Assembly: GCA_900759225.1 (NCBI GenBank) | Contig: CAAEUM010000208.1 | Location: 1 to 13,960, forward strand | DNA: 13,960 bases | Source: Lachnospiraceae bacterium | GTDB taxonomy: Bacteria > Bacillota > Clostridia > Lachnospirales > Lachnospiraceae | Direction of reading: 5' to 3' | Shown: one piece after another, positions 7,133-13,960 of the stretch | How the letters are laid out: every line of letters starts with the position of its first letter | How positions within the stretch are numbered: the first letter of the stretch is position 1 | Notes under the pieces: generated by a model | Database searches by the model: none | What the model was told of the DNA's origin: nothing | Seen by the model: only the letters and a program-made list of their open reading frames with translations | Made by a program: the position numbers and the translations under genes

Positions 7133-7654
7133 CTACCATTCAATCCCCTCCCTGGCCCCGATTCCCCTCTCATAAGGATGACGCAAACACCTCATCTCCG
7201 TCACATAATCTCCCAGAGCAAGGATTTCTTTGGAAGGGTTCCTTCCCGTCAAAACCACCTCCAGCTTATCCGACCTGCTTTTTAACCGGGAAATAAGCTC
7301 CTTCTCCTCCACAAAGCCCTGGCTGCAGGCCGCCATCACCTCATCCAGCACCAGCATATCAAAGCCTGATGCTGCCTGTTCCCAGGCTCTGGAAAATAAG
7401 CCGCCGTAATACTCTAAAGCCTCCTGCCGTATTTGGGGCGTCATGTTCCAGGAAAAGCCAAAGCTCTTCTCACAAGGAAGCAGGGTAATCCCCGGAATAT
7501 AGGAAAATACCTTCACCTCGCCGGAATCATCTGTCTTTAAAAAGCGGGCGATCAAAATCCGTTTTCCCCGGCCTGCAGCCCGGACAGCCAGTCCCACTGC
7601 AGCCGTTGTCTTGCCTTTTCCGTCACCGCAATAAATATGGACAAGCCCTGCCAT
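7133..7654 (-). CDS. cobO: Cob(I)yrinic acid a,c-diamide / cob(I)alamin adenosyltransferase, CobA/CobO/BtuR type
   Basis: A 173-residue P-loop enzyme that transfers the adenosyl group of ATP to reduced corrinoids, giving adenosylcobalamin in synthesis or salvage. The N-terminus carries the reversed-type P-loop GDGKGKTTA (10-18) right after VHIYC; a Walker-B-like VLDEVMAA lies near 106-113; LTGRNP is the usual motif before the C-terminus; and the end RGIGAREGIEW is a family hallmark. Length is normal. AAGGAGG precedes the ATG, which lies 11 bp after the helicase stop, so the two are almost certainly co-transcribed. No other cobalamin genes are present, which suggests salvage or a dispersed pathway. 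A link to the URO-D gene at the left through corrinoid use is conceivable but not supported by position. No clear terminator follows. Confidence 0.93.
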   Translation of the reverse strand: MAGLVHIYCGDGKGKTTAAVGLAVRAAGRGKRILIARFLKTDDSGEVKVFSYIPGITLLPCEKSFGFSWNMTPQIRQEALEYYGGLFSRAWEQAASGFDMLVLDEVMAACSQGFVEEKELISRLKSRSDKLEVVLTGRNPSKEILALGDYVTEMRCLRHPYERGIGAREGIEW

Positions 7655-7665
7655 GTTTCCTCCTT

Positions 7666-9492
7666 TTAACCGCCAATCTCCTCCACAAACCGCGAAATTG
7701 TCTGCTTCTTATGATAGCGCTCTTTTACATAATAAATATGCAGCCTCTCTTTAGCCCTTGTCATTGCCACATAAAACATCCGGCGCTCCTCCTCCATGTC
7801 AGGCTCTAAAACTGCCTTTTTATGGGGAGTCACTCCTTCGTTGGCATCCAGGATATAGACCACCTTAAACTCCAGGCCCTTGGAGCTGTGCATGGTCATA
7901 AGCCTGACCCCCCGCTCCTGTTTTTCCCGAAGTGCAGGACGATTTTTCAGCTGCTTTCCATACTCCTCTATATGCTCAAACCACTGCGTGGCCGTTTGAA
8001 AACCGCCCGCGCTTTCCTGCAGTGCATCCAGCACCTCAAAGAGCTCCTCCTGCCCAATACACCGCTGACTGGCATATTCCCTGATATAATCATCATACCC
8101 CACTGCCTTGCGGATATAGTTAACTGCAGCTACCGGAGCCATGGTACCTATCATTTTCAGATCATACTCCAGCTGTTCAATGCGGTCAAGCATCCAGTTC
8201 CTGTCCTGATAAAAGGATTTTAAGGCTTCCCAGTTCACCCGCTTCCCCTCAAAGGCGTCCCGGCTGATGTATCGGGGCGGACGGTTAATAATAGAAAGCA
8301 CAAGGGAACGGCTCAGCTCCCCTCCGGCAATGCGGATATAGCTTATAATATTCTTTGCGATCCAGTGCTCATAAAGGTTTGGAAGATTATCCCCCATCGT
8401 AAAGGGAATATTATATTCCATTAAGCGCTCCACTAAAAGCCTGGGGCCCTGGTTGGTGCGGTACAGCACTGCAATGTCCTCGTAGGCAATGCCCATCCTG
8501 GCATAGTCGCGAAGCTCCCTTGCCACTGCCAGGGTTTCCTCCCTGCCGTCTGCCCACTGCCTTACGCAGATGGGGCGTCCTGCTCCCCTTGCCGCCCGGA
8601 TCTCTTTCGGGAAACGGATGCTGTTATGGCACACCAGCTGACCAGCTGCCTCTACGATCTGACTGCTGGAGCGGTAATTCACATTGAGGAGAATGCGCTC
8701 TGCCCCCGGGTAATCCTTCTCAAAGCCCAGCATCAGCTCCGGTCTTGCCCCTCTGAAACGGTAAATAGACTGGTCGTCATCCCCCACAATAAACAGGTTA
8801 TTTCTTGGAAGAGCCAGCATTTTTACCACCTCATATTGAAGCCTGTTAATATCCTGAAATTCGTCAATCAAAATATACTGGTATTTTTCCTGCCAGAGCC
8901 TTAAAATGTCCTTCCTCTCCTTAAAAAGCTCATAGCACATAACCAGCATATCATCAAAATCCAGTTTTCCCTGACGGCGCAGCCAGTCCTCATAGCCCCT
9001 ATAAAGCCGCCCAAAAGCTTCCGGTGCACAGCTTTTTGCGTGGTAACCGGAAACAGGGGTAAGCTCCCCCTTTACGGAGCTGATCTCGCTGAGTACTGCT
9101 GACGCAAATTCCCGTTCATCCTCCGGCTCCAGGCCTATCCTCTCTGCCATCTCCCTTATAAATCCAAGCCGCTCCTCCTCCCTTACGATCTGGGAAGCCT
9201 CATAGCGGTAAGCCAGCTTAAGAATCATAAAAAAGATGGAATGAAAGGTTCCAAAGGCAACGCGTCCCCCTCTGTTTTCCGTCAGCCGCTCATAGCGCTC
9301 CTTCATTTCGGCGGCAGCAGCCCTTGTAAAGGTGATCACAAGAATATTCCCGGGATTTACCCCTCTTTTTTCTGTGAGAAAACGGACCCGGCTGGTAATG
9401 ACCGTAGTCTTCCCAGAGCCGGGTCCGGCAAGCACCAGCGCAGGGCCTTCCCCGTGCCGGATCGCTTTCTTTTGTGCATCATTAAACGCCAT
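7666..9492 (-). CDS. UvrD/PcrA-like superfamily 1 DNA helicase, short form
   Basis: A 608-residue ATP-dependent 3'-5' helicase of the UvrD/Rep/PcrA group, acting in DNA repair or replication-fork upkeep. Motif I is AGPGSGKTT (22-30), motif Ia region VITFTRAAAAEM, motif II DEFQD (210-214), motif III GDDDQSIYRFRGA (237-249), motif V TMHSSKGLEFKVVYI, and motif VI VAMTRAKERLHIYY close to the end. The protein stops about 25 residues after motif VI (SRFVEEIGG), lacking the roughly 100-residue C-terminal tail with the RNA-polymerase/duplex-binding module of PcrA (about 740 residues). It therefore looks like a paralogue with a narrower role rather than the main PcrA. The ATG lies 3 bp after the gltX stop (TAATACATG), with the ribosome site inside gltX, pointing to coupling. 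Confidence 0.93.
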   Translation of the reverse strand: MAFNDAQKKAIRHGEGPALVLAGPGSGKTTVITSRVRFLTEKRGVNPGNILVITFTRAAAAEMKERYERLTENRGGRVAFGTFHSIFFMILKLAYRYEASQIVREEERLGFIREMAERIGLEPEDEREFASAVLSEISSVKGELTPVSGYHAKSCAPEAFGRLYRGYEDWLRRQGKLDFDDMLVMCYELFKERKDILRLWQEKYQYILIDEFQDINRLQYEVVKMLALPRNNLFIVGDDDQSIYRFRGARPELMLGFEKDYPGAERILLNVNYRSSSQIVEAAGQLVCHNSIRFPKEIRAARGAGRPICVRQWADGREETLAVARELRDYARMGIAYEDIAVLYRTNQGPRLLVERLMEYNIPFTMGDNLPNLYEHWIAKNIISYIRIAGGELSRSLVLSIINRPPRYISRDAFEGKRVNWEALKSFYQDRNWMLDRIEQLEYDLKMIGTMAPVAAVNYIRKAVGYDDYIREYASQRCIGQEELFEVLDALQESAGGFQTATQWFEHIEEYGKQLKNRPALREKQERGVRLMTMHSSKGLEFKVVYILDANEGVTPHKKAVLEPDMEEERRMFYVAMTRAKERLHIYYVKERYHKKQTISRFVEEIGG

Positions 9493-9495
9493 GTA

Positions 9496-10947
9496 TTACA
9501 TTCCTAACAATTCAATTCCTTTGCGGATCCTTGCCAGAGATTCCTCCTTGCCAAGAACCTCCATGATCTCTGTTGCTCCCGCAGGTGTCATCTGCTTACC
9601 GGAGACAGCTGTGCGGATAGGCCACATAACAAAGCCTGTCTTTACTCCTGTCTCGGATACATAGCCTGCTAAAAGCTCATAGAGAGCATCATTGGAAAAA
9701 TCTTCCTGGGCCTCTAACAGAGGAAGCACATCCTGAAGTACCTTTAAGGAAGTTTCTGCATTTGTCTTCATCTTCTTATGGGTATACATGGACACATCAT
9801 ACTCCGGAAGCTGCTCAAAGAAGTCAATGTGGCCTGCAATATCCGGGAATACCTCAATACGGGTCTTCACCATAGCTGCGATCTTCTTTAAATCAAGATC
9901 CTTTGTGATCACCTGACGGATATAAGGCTCTGCCATCTCATAGAATTTATCAAAATCCATAGCCTTCATATACTCGCTGTTCATCCAGCGCAGCTTTGTC
10001 ATATCAAAAACTGCCGGAGACTTGCTCATACGGCGGTAATCAAACTCCTTTACCATCTCCTCCAGAGAGAAGATTTCCCTGTTTCCTTCCGGCGACCAGC
10101 CCAGCAGCGCCACATAATTTACCACTGCCTCAGAAAGAAAACCCTGCTCCAGTAAATCCTCAAAGGAAGAATGGCCGCTTCGCTTGCTGAGCTTGTGATG
10201 GTTCTCATCTGTAATCAGCGGGCAGTGTACATATACCGGGATTTCCCAGCCAAAAGCCTCATAAAGGCGGTTGTACTTAGGGGAAGAGGACAGGTATTCA
10301 TTTCCTCTTACTACATGGGTAATGCCCATTAAATGGTCATCCACTACATTTGCAAAATTGTAGGTGGGATAGCCGTCTGACTTGATCAAAACCATGTCAT
10401 CCAGCTCTGCATTATCGACTGTAATATCGCCGTAAATCTCATCGCTGAAGGTGGTTGTGCCGGTAGTTGGGTTGTTCTGGCGGATCACGAAGGGAACTCC
10501 TGCTGCAAGCTTCTCCTCTACCTCTTCCTTTGACAGGCCAAGGCAGTGCTTGTCATAAGCCATGATCTCTTCCCCATTTACCTCTTTTTTAAGGCCAGCA
10601 AGGCGCTCCGGGGTGCAGAAGCAGTAATATGCCTCCCCCTTCTCCACCAGCTCCTTTGCATACTTCATATAGATGCCGGATGCCTGGCGCTCACTCTGGA
10701 CATAGGGGCCGCAGCCCCCGTCCTTATCCGGACCCTCATCATGGATCAGGCCCGTCTCCTCCAGGGTGCGGTAAATGATCTCCACAGCGCCTTCCACATA
10801 GCGTTCCTGGTCTGTATCCTCAATACGCAGCAGGAAATCTCCGCCCTCATGCTTTGCGATCAGATAGGCGTAGAGCGCTGTTCTAAGGTTTCCAACATGC
10901 ATCCTGCCTGTAGGGCTTGGTGCATATCTTGTTCTTACTCTGCTCAT
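9496..10947 (-). CDS. gltX: Glutamyl-tRNA synthetase
   Basis: A 483-residue class I aminoacyl-tRNA synthetase charging tRNA-Glu (and, in many Firmicutes, tRNA-Gln for later amidation). The HIGH motif appears as HVGN in [18 protein letters not shown] (11-28), followed by RIEDTD (41-46); the KMSKS motif is KLSKR (252-256) before [15 protein letters not shown]109, C111 and C135 form the CxC...C part of the zinc-type insert. The C-terminal half is the all-helical anticodon-binding region; length is usual. GGAG about 10 bp upstream supports the ATG at 10947. The gene follows pnp, from which it is now separated by a small mobile element; without that the spacing would be 28 bp. It is tightly followed by the helicase gene. 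No T-box leader is visible upstream. Confidence 0.97.
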   Translation of the reverse strand: MSRVRTRYAPSPTGRMHVGNLRTALYAYLIAKHEGGDFLLRIEDTDQERYVEGAVEIIYRTLEETGLIHDEGPDKDGGCGPYVQSERQASGIYMKYAKELVEKGEAYYCFCTPERLAGLKKEVNGEEIMAYDKHCLGLSKEEVEEKLAAGVPFVIRQNNPTTGTTTFSDEIYGDITVDNAELDDMVLIKSDGYPTYNFANVVDDHLMGITHVVRGNEYLSSSPKYNRLYEAFGWEIPVYVHCPLITDENHHKLSKRSGHSSFEDLLEQGFLSEAVVNYVALLGWSPEGNREIFSLEEMVKEFDYRRMSKSPAVFDMTKLRWMNSEYMKAMDFDKFYEMAEPYIRQVITKDLDLKKIAAMVKTRIEVFPDIAGHIDFFEQLPEYDVSMYTHKKMKTNAETSLKVLQDVLPLLEAQEDFSNDALYELLAGYVSETGVKTGFVMWPIRTAVSGKQMTPAGATEIMEVLGKEESLARIRKGIELLGM

Positions 10948-10969
10948 TTTTATAATCTCCAGTATTTAT

Positions 10970-11121
10970 GTAACAGTTCAGCCATGCGAAGATTTAAGCA
11001 GTAAAAAAGTGTTGAAAGCTTGCTTTCATAAACGTTATACTGCCTAAATCTTCATAGGGCGGACGCCCGTCGCTTCCTGGACGCTGTAAGCGTCCAGGAA
11101 GATACAAGGCTGAACTGTTAC
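10970..11121. mobile_element. 152-bp MITE-like non-autonomous element with IS66-type ends
   Basis: The element is bounded by perfect 14-bp inverted repeats, GTAACAGTTCAGCC (10970-10983) and GGCTGAACTGTTAC (11108-11121), flanked by an 8-bp duplication. Ends starting GTAA and 8-bp duplications are described for the IS66 family, so a transposase of that family acting in trans is the best guess. It has no coding frame. Inside are three hairpins: 10988-11003 with 11038-11053 (16 bp, one G-T), containing GAAAGC/GCTTTC at the tip; GGGC/GCCC (11057-11060, 11065-11068); and a perfect 13-bp stem, 11073-11085 with 11089-11101, loop GTA. As RNA it would fold as a closed multi-branch structure. It sits 14 bp past the pnp stop (11136) on the minus strand and 22 bp before gltX. 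The family name is an inference; the insertion itself is well supported. Confidence 0.82.
11012..11041 (+). promoter_or_regulatory. Candidate plus-strand promoter inside the mobile element
   Basis: TTGAAA (11012-11017) and TATACT (11036-11041), each five of six to consensus, are separated by 18 bp. Transcription would start near 11048, run through the two right-hand hairpins of the element, and continue antisense into the 3' end of pnp. It overlaps a palindrome, so part of the match may come from selection for structure. Confidence 0.35.
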
Positions 11122-11135
11122 GTATTTATAATATC

Positions 11136-13238
11136 TTACTCATGTTTCTCAGCTAAATCGCTTGGGCGCATGGTCAGGTTGATCCTTCCCATCTTATCCA
11201 CCTCAGTTACCTTTACGGTAACCTCGTCGCCGATATTTACCACATCCTCAACCTTTCCAACGCGCTTGTCAGAAAGCTTGGAAATATGGATCATGCCGTC
11301 CTTGTTTGGAGCCAGCTCAACGAAGGCGCCAAAGTTCATAATGCGGACAACCTTGCCTGTAAATACCATGCCAGCCTCAATATCAGTAACAATGCCCTTG
11401 ATGATCTCCAGTGCGCGGTTGATCATTGCCTCGTCTGTACCGCATACGCTTACAGCACCATCATCGGTAATATCAATCTTTACGCCGGTCTCATCAATGA
11501 TCTTATTGATCACCTTGCCCTGCTTTCCTACTACATCACCAATCTTCTGCGGGTCAATGGAAATCTGCTTGATCTTTGGAGCATATGGGCTTAAGTGGGT
11601 TCTTGGCTCAGAAATAACAGGCTTCATAATATCATTCAGGATATACATCCTCGCCTCTCTTGTCCTTGCAATGGCCTCCTCAATGATCGGACGGGTAAGT
11701 CCATGAATCTTAATATCCATCTGGATTGCTGTAATACCCTTCTCTGTTCCGCCTACCTTAAAGTCCATGTCGCCGAAGAAGTCCTCAAGGCCCTGGATAT
11801 CTGTAAGGACAATGTAATCATCATCTGTATCGCCCGTTACAAGACCGCAGGAAATACCAGCTACCATTTCCTTGATCGGAACGCCTGCTGCCATCAGGGA
11901 CAGGGTGGATGCACAGATACTTGCCTGGGAAGTAGAACCGTTTGATTCCATGGTCTCAGACACAGTACGGATTGCATATGGGAATTCCTCCTCGCTTGGA
12001 AGCACCGGTACAAGGGCTCTCTCAGCCAGTGCGCCATGTCCGATCTCACGACGGCCCGGGCCTCTGCTTGGCTTTGTCTCACCTACAGAGAAGGACGGGA
12101 AGTTATAGTGATGCATATAGCGCTTGCTTGTTTCTGTTACGTCCATTCCGTCGATCTTCTGTGCCTCAGATAAAGGTGCAAGAGTACATGCATTTAAAAT
12201 CTGGGTCTGCCCGCGGGTAAACATACCGGAGCCATGGACTCTTGGAAGAATATCAATCTCTGCTGCCAGAGGACGGATCTGGTTGATCGCACGACCGTCA
12301 GGCCTCTTGTGGTCTTTTAAGATCATCTTGCGGACGGTCTTCTTCTCATACTGGTAAATCGCCTCTCCTAAAAGGCCAAGCCATTCCTCATTCTCAGCAA
12401 AAGCCTCCTCCAGACGCTCTGTGATTGCTGCAATGTTGTTTTCTCTTGTCTGCTTGTCGTCGGTAAAGACAGCCTCTTCCATCTCCTGAGGCGGAACAAG
12501 CTCCTTGATCGCTGCAAACAGTTCTTCCGGAACGGCACAGCTTGTGTAGGTGTGCTTTTCCTTGCCGCACTCAGCTACGATCGTATCGATAAACTTGATG
12601 ATCTCCTGGTTTACCTCATGAGCCTTAAAAATAGCGTCGATCATCTTCTGCTCCGGAACCTGATTTGCCCCGGCCTCGATCATGATCACCTTTTCCCTGG
12701 TGGAAGCTACTGTAAGAGCCAGATCAGAAACCTTCTTCTGCTCAGAGGTTGGATTGATAATAAACTCCCCGTCGATCATGCCTACCTGGGTCATTGCACA
12801 GGGACCGTCAAATGGGATATCGGAAATACTGGTTGCAATGGCAGAGCCCAGCATTGCAGTAAGCTCAGGGCTGCAGTCCGGATCCACAGACATTACAATG
12901 TTGTCCAGAGTAACATCATTGCGGTAATCCTTTGGGAACAGAGGGCGCATTGGACGGTCAATGACGCGGGAGGTAAGGGTTGCATTCTCGGAAGCCTTTC
13001 CCTCTCTCTTATTAAAGCCGCCTGGGATCTTTCCAACTGCGTACAGCTTCTCCTCATACTCTACGCTTAAGGGGAAGAAATCGATCCCTTCTCTTGGCTT
13101 TGCAGATGCTGTTGCTGTGGAAAGGACAACGGTATCTCCATAGTGCATGAATGCTGCACCATTTGCCTGTGCTGCCACTCTTCCCACTTCTACCGTAAGC
13201 TTACGGCCAGCCAGGTCCATACTAAAACTTTTAAACAT
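11136..13238 (-). CDS. pnp: Polyribonucleotide nucleotidyltransferase (PNPase)
   Basis: A 700-residue trimeric 3'-5' phosphorolytic exoribonuclease, central to mRNA decay. Order of domains: first RNase PH domain (about 1-145), helical linker (about 210-300), catalytic second RNase PH domain (about 310-545) with GTFTRGQTQ-like sequence MFTRGQTQ, GPGRREIGHG and DIQGLEDFFGDMDFK, in which D486, D492 and K494 fall at the same numbers as the E. coli catalytic residues; KH domain (559-623) with GKQG at 571-574; S1 domain (about 624-692). All parts are intact. AAAGGAG precedes the ATG. The leader is highly structured, which in other bacteria is the basis of PNPase autocontrol. It follows rpsO, as in many bacteria, behind an intrinsic terminator, so expression may rely on read-through or its own promoter, which I could not identify. 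Confidence 0.98.
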   Translation of the reverse strand: MFKSFSMDLAGRKLTVEVGRVAAQANGAAFMHYGDTVVLSTATASAKPREGIDFFPLSVEYEEKLYAVGKIPGGFNKREGKASENATLTSRVIDRPMRPLFPKDYRNDVTLDNIVMSVDPDCSPELTAMLGSAIATSISDIPFDGPCAMTQVGMIDGEFIINPTSEQKKVSDLALTVASTREKVIMIEAGANQVPEQKMIDAIFKAHEVNQEIIKFIDTIVAECGKEKHTYTSCAVPEELFAAIKELVPPQEMEEAVFTDDKQTRENNIAAITERLEEAFAENEEWLGLLGEAIYQYEKKTVRKMILKDHKRPDGRAINQIRPLAAEIDILPRVHGSGMFTRGQTQILNACTLAPLSEAQKIDGMDVTETSKRYMHHYNFPSFSVGETKPSRGPGRREIGHGALAERALVPVLPSEEEFPYAIRTVSETMESNGSTSQASICASTLSLMAAGVPIKEMVAGISCGLVTGDTDDDYIVLTDIQGLEDFFGDMDFKVGGTEKGITAIQMDIKIHGLTRPIIEEAIARTREARMYILNDIMKPVISEPRTHLSPYAPKIKQISIDPQKIGDVVGKQGKVINKIIDETGVKIDITDDGAVSVCGTDEAMINRALEIIKGIVTDIEAGMVFTGKVVRIMNFGAFVELAPNKDGMIHISKLSDKRVGKVEDVVNIGDEVTVKVTEVDKMGRINLTMRPSDLAEKHE

Positions 13239-13261
13239 ATGGGTATCTCCTTTTCTTGAAT

Positions 13262-13392
13262 TAGGCGAAACATGGGTCTCACGCTCCGCTTATTGTCGCG
13301 GCATGGCAGAAGGAGCCGAAACTACTGAGCTGTTCCAGAGCATTTCCTCTGAAATACCTCAGCGGTCTCGGATTTTCCCCTCTGTCCGCCTA
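13262..13392 (-). promoter_or_regulatory. Structured leader region of pnp
   Basis: The spacer upstream of pnp folds well as minus-strand RNA. TAGGCG and CGCCTA (13392-13387 with 13267-13262) could close the whole region. Within it, an imperfect hairpin runs from 13371 to 13316: CCGAGAC with GTTTCGG, then CTGAG with CTCAG, then TTCAGAG with CTCTGGAA around a short loop. A smaller CCGC/GCGG hairpin lies at 13301-13286. E. coli pnp is controlled through a leader hairpin cut by RNase III and trimmed by PNPase; a similar role here is inference. Confidence 0.45.
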
Positions 13393-13411
13393 TCTGTGCC
13401 TTCGTCATAGC

Positions 13412-13440
13412 AAAAACGGGTGGAGAAAAAATCTCCACCC
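13412..13440 (-). terminator. Intrinsic terminator after rpsO
   Basis: On the minus strand GGGTGGAGA (13440-13432) pairs perfectly with TCTCCACCC (13426-13418), followed by G and TTTTT. It lies 12 bp after the rpsO stop and before the pnp leader, so it should limit rpsO-pnp read-through. Confidence 0.92.
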
Positions 13441-13452
13441 TGCCTGCCAGAC

Positions 13453-13719
13453 TTACTTTCTGATACCAAGCTTTTCAATCAGTGCACGGTATCCTTCCAG
13501 GTCTGTCTTCTTTAAGTAATCAAGAAGGCCTCTTCTCTGGCCTACCATCATCAGAAGGCCTCTTCTGGAATGATGATCCTTTGGATTCTGCTGAAGATGA
13601 GCGGTCAGCTCTGTAATCCTTGCTGTAAGAATTGCGATCTGAACCTCCGGTGAACCTGTGTCACCAGCCTTACGGCCGTACTCTGCAATAATCTGTGCTT
13701 TCTTTTCCTTTGAAATCAT
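13453..13719 (-). CDS. rpsO: 30S ribosomal protein S15
   Basis: An 88-residue primary 16S rRNA-binding protein of the small subunit, normal length. [15 protein letters not shown] (21-35), [15 protein letters not shown] (41-55) and [10 protein letters not shown] (61-70) are the S15 signature. AGGAGGA precedes the ATG at 13719. It has a near-consensus promoter about 100 bp upstream and ends at a perfect terminator. S15 represses its own translation by binding folded leader RNA in several bacterial lineages; the leader here can fold, so similar control is plausible. It is followed by pnp in the common arrangement. Confidence 0.98.
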   Translation of the reverse strand: MISKEKKAQIIAEYGRKAGDTGSPEVQIAILTARITELTAHLQQNPKDHHSRRGLLMMVGQRRGLLDYLKKTDLEGYRALIEKLGIRK

Positions 13720-13811
13720 GGTAAATCCTCCTAAAATAAATTATAATCTCACCGTAAACCAGGCTGTTGGCTGGAGTCACCAGAAAACCGGGCATCGGCG
13801 TCTATTCATAC
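13720..13811 (-). promoter_or_regulatory. rpsO 5' leader, possible S15 autoregulatory RNA
   Basis: The predicted transcript begins about 13811. As minus-strand RNA, GCCG-AUG-CC-C-GG can pair with CC-U-GG-UUUA-CGGU, enclosing a CUGG-UGACU-CCAG hairpin, all within about 13790-13740, upstream of an AU-rich stretch and the ribosome site. S15 leaders of other lineages differ in fold but share G-U/G-C features at a junction. Proposed from pairing by eye only. Confidence 0.35.
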
Positions 13812-13817
13812 CAAAGC

Positions 13818-13846
13818 AGTATAACACAAATCAGAAGGGTTGTAAA
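13818..13846 (-). promoter_or_regulatory. Sigma-A promoter of rpsO
   Basis: On the minus strand -35 TTTACA (13846-13841) and -10 TATACT (13823-13818) are separated by 17 bp, each five of six to consensus. The -10 lies inside one arm of a 10-bp inverted repeat whose other arm is at 13853-13862. Confidence 0.75.
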
Positions 13847-13862
13847 CCAGTAGTGTTATACT
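13818..13862. repeat. 10-bp inverted repeat bracketing the rpsO promoter
   Basis: AGTATAACAC (13818-13827) and GTGTTATACT (13853-13862) are perfect inverted copies 25 bp apart. One arm contains the rpsO -10; the other lies just upstream of the -35. On the plus strand the second arm is followed by a T-run (13862-13868), so a plus-strand terminator-like hairpin is also formed. Function is unclear. Confidence 0.5.
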
Positions 13863-13926
13863 TTTTTTAAATCACTTTACACAACTGGCAGCCGTTCAGC
13901 CAGAGGGCATCTTCCCGCCCTTTGAA

Positions 13927-13960
13927 CTATTTCCGAAAATATTCCTGCGCAAAGGCCTTA
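13927..13960 (-). CDS. Possible 3' end of an upstream gene (perhaps ribF)
   Basis: In one minus-strand frame the window edge reads KAFAQEYFRK and then TAG at 13929-13927. This looks like a plausible helical C-terminus, and in many Firmicutes ribF (riboflavin kinase/FAD synthase) lies directly upstream of rpsO. Only ten codons are visible, so identity rests on expected gene order, and another frame is also open for about 20 codons. A GC hairpin, AAAGGGC with GCCCTCT (13923-13902), follows at once but without a clear T-run, so it is only a weak terminator candidate. Confidence 0.3.
   Translation of the reverse strand, partial: KAFAQEYFRK

Larger units (their letters stand above)
10962..11129. 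repeat. 8-bp target-site duplication flanking the inserted element
   Basis: GTATTTAT occurs at 10962-10969 and again at 11122-11129, each copy directly abutting the outer end of the terminal inverted repeats. Exact duplication at both borders is the mark of a transposase-mediated insertion. Confidence 0.85.

Noticed and set aside
10970..11121. CRISPR-like or tandem repeat array
   Set aside because: The repeats are inverted and single-copy, with no regularly spaced direct repeats and no spacers. Nothing CRISPR-like was seen elsewhere in the window.
10948..11135. T-box or other riboswitch upstream of gltX
   Set aside because: No T-box sequence (AGGGTGGNACCGCG-like), no antiterminator and no T-run terminator. 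The structure is explained by an inserted inverted-repeat element.
13894..13927. GTTCAGCC-containing hairpin at the right edge as a second copy of the mobile element
   Set aside because: Only GTTCAGCC and a GGGC/GCCC hairpin are shared with the element at 10970-11121. The GTAACA end, target duplication and inner stems are missing, so it is better read as the 3' hairpin of the upstream gene.

Overview
The window fits a low-to-mid GC Gram-positive anaerobe of the Lachnospiraceae (Clostridium cluster XIVa). The reasons are the rpsO-pnp order, a DUF1292 protein, a UTRA-type GntR regulator, YfcC-type transporters, a VanS/ResE-like two-component pair, strong AGGAGG ribosome binding sites and roughly 45-50% GC. 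No genus can be named from sequence alone. Apart from the GntR regulator, every gene lies on the minus strand.

Left part (1-4125): an apparent inducible catabolic module. A GntR/HutC-type regulator (3391-4125, plus) is divergent from three minus-strand genes: a URO-D superfamily methyltransferase-like protein, a YfcC/DcuC-family 12-TM carrier, and an M20D amidohydrolase that runs off the left edge. The 390-bp AT-rich divergent spacer holds a good promoter for each direction. A palindrome, TGTCTAGACA, sits at the predicted transcription start of the catabolic operon and carries the GTCTAGAC core known from NagR/DasR-type operators. The likely logic is uptake of an amide-bonded or methylated small molecule, hydrolysis, and a URO-D-catalysed step, all repressed until an effector binds the UTRA domain. 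The substrate cannot be read from the sequence.

Middle part (4200-7000): a terminator for the convergent genes, then an OmpR-type response regulator and its histidine kinase overlapping by ATGA. 11-bp spaced GTGAAC repeats lie upstream, suggesting autoregulation. A DUF1292 protein follows with its own terminator.

Right part (7133-13960): a housekeeping block transcribed leftwards: (end of an upstream gene, possibly ribF) - rpsO - terminator - pnp - gltX - UvrD-like helicase - cobO/btuR. rpsO has a clear sigma-A promoter and a foldable leader. pnp has a long structured leader. Between pnp and gltX lies a 152-bp non-autonomous mobile element (10970-11121) with 14-bp perfect terminal inverted repeats beginning GTAA and an exact 8-bp target duplication (GTATTTAT) on both sides, features of IS66-type ends. 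Removing it and one duplication leaves 28 bp between pnp and gltX, an operon-like spacing.

The most interesting items are this element, with its multi-branched fold and an outward promoter aimed antisense to pnp, and the GntR/URO-D/YfcC/M20D module with its operator.
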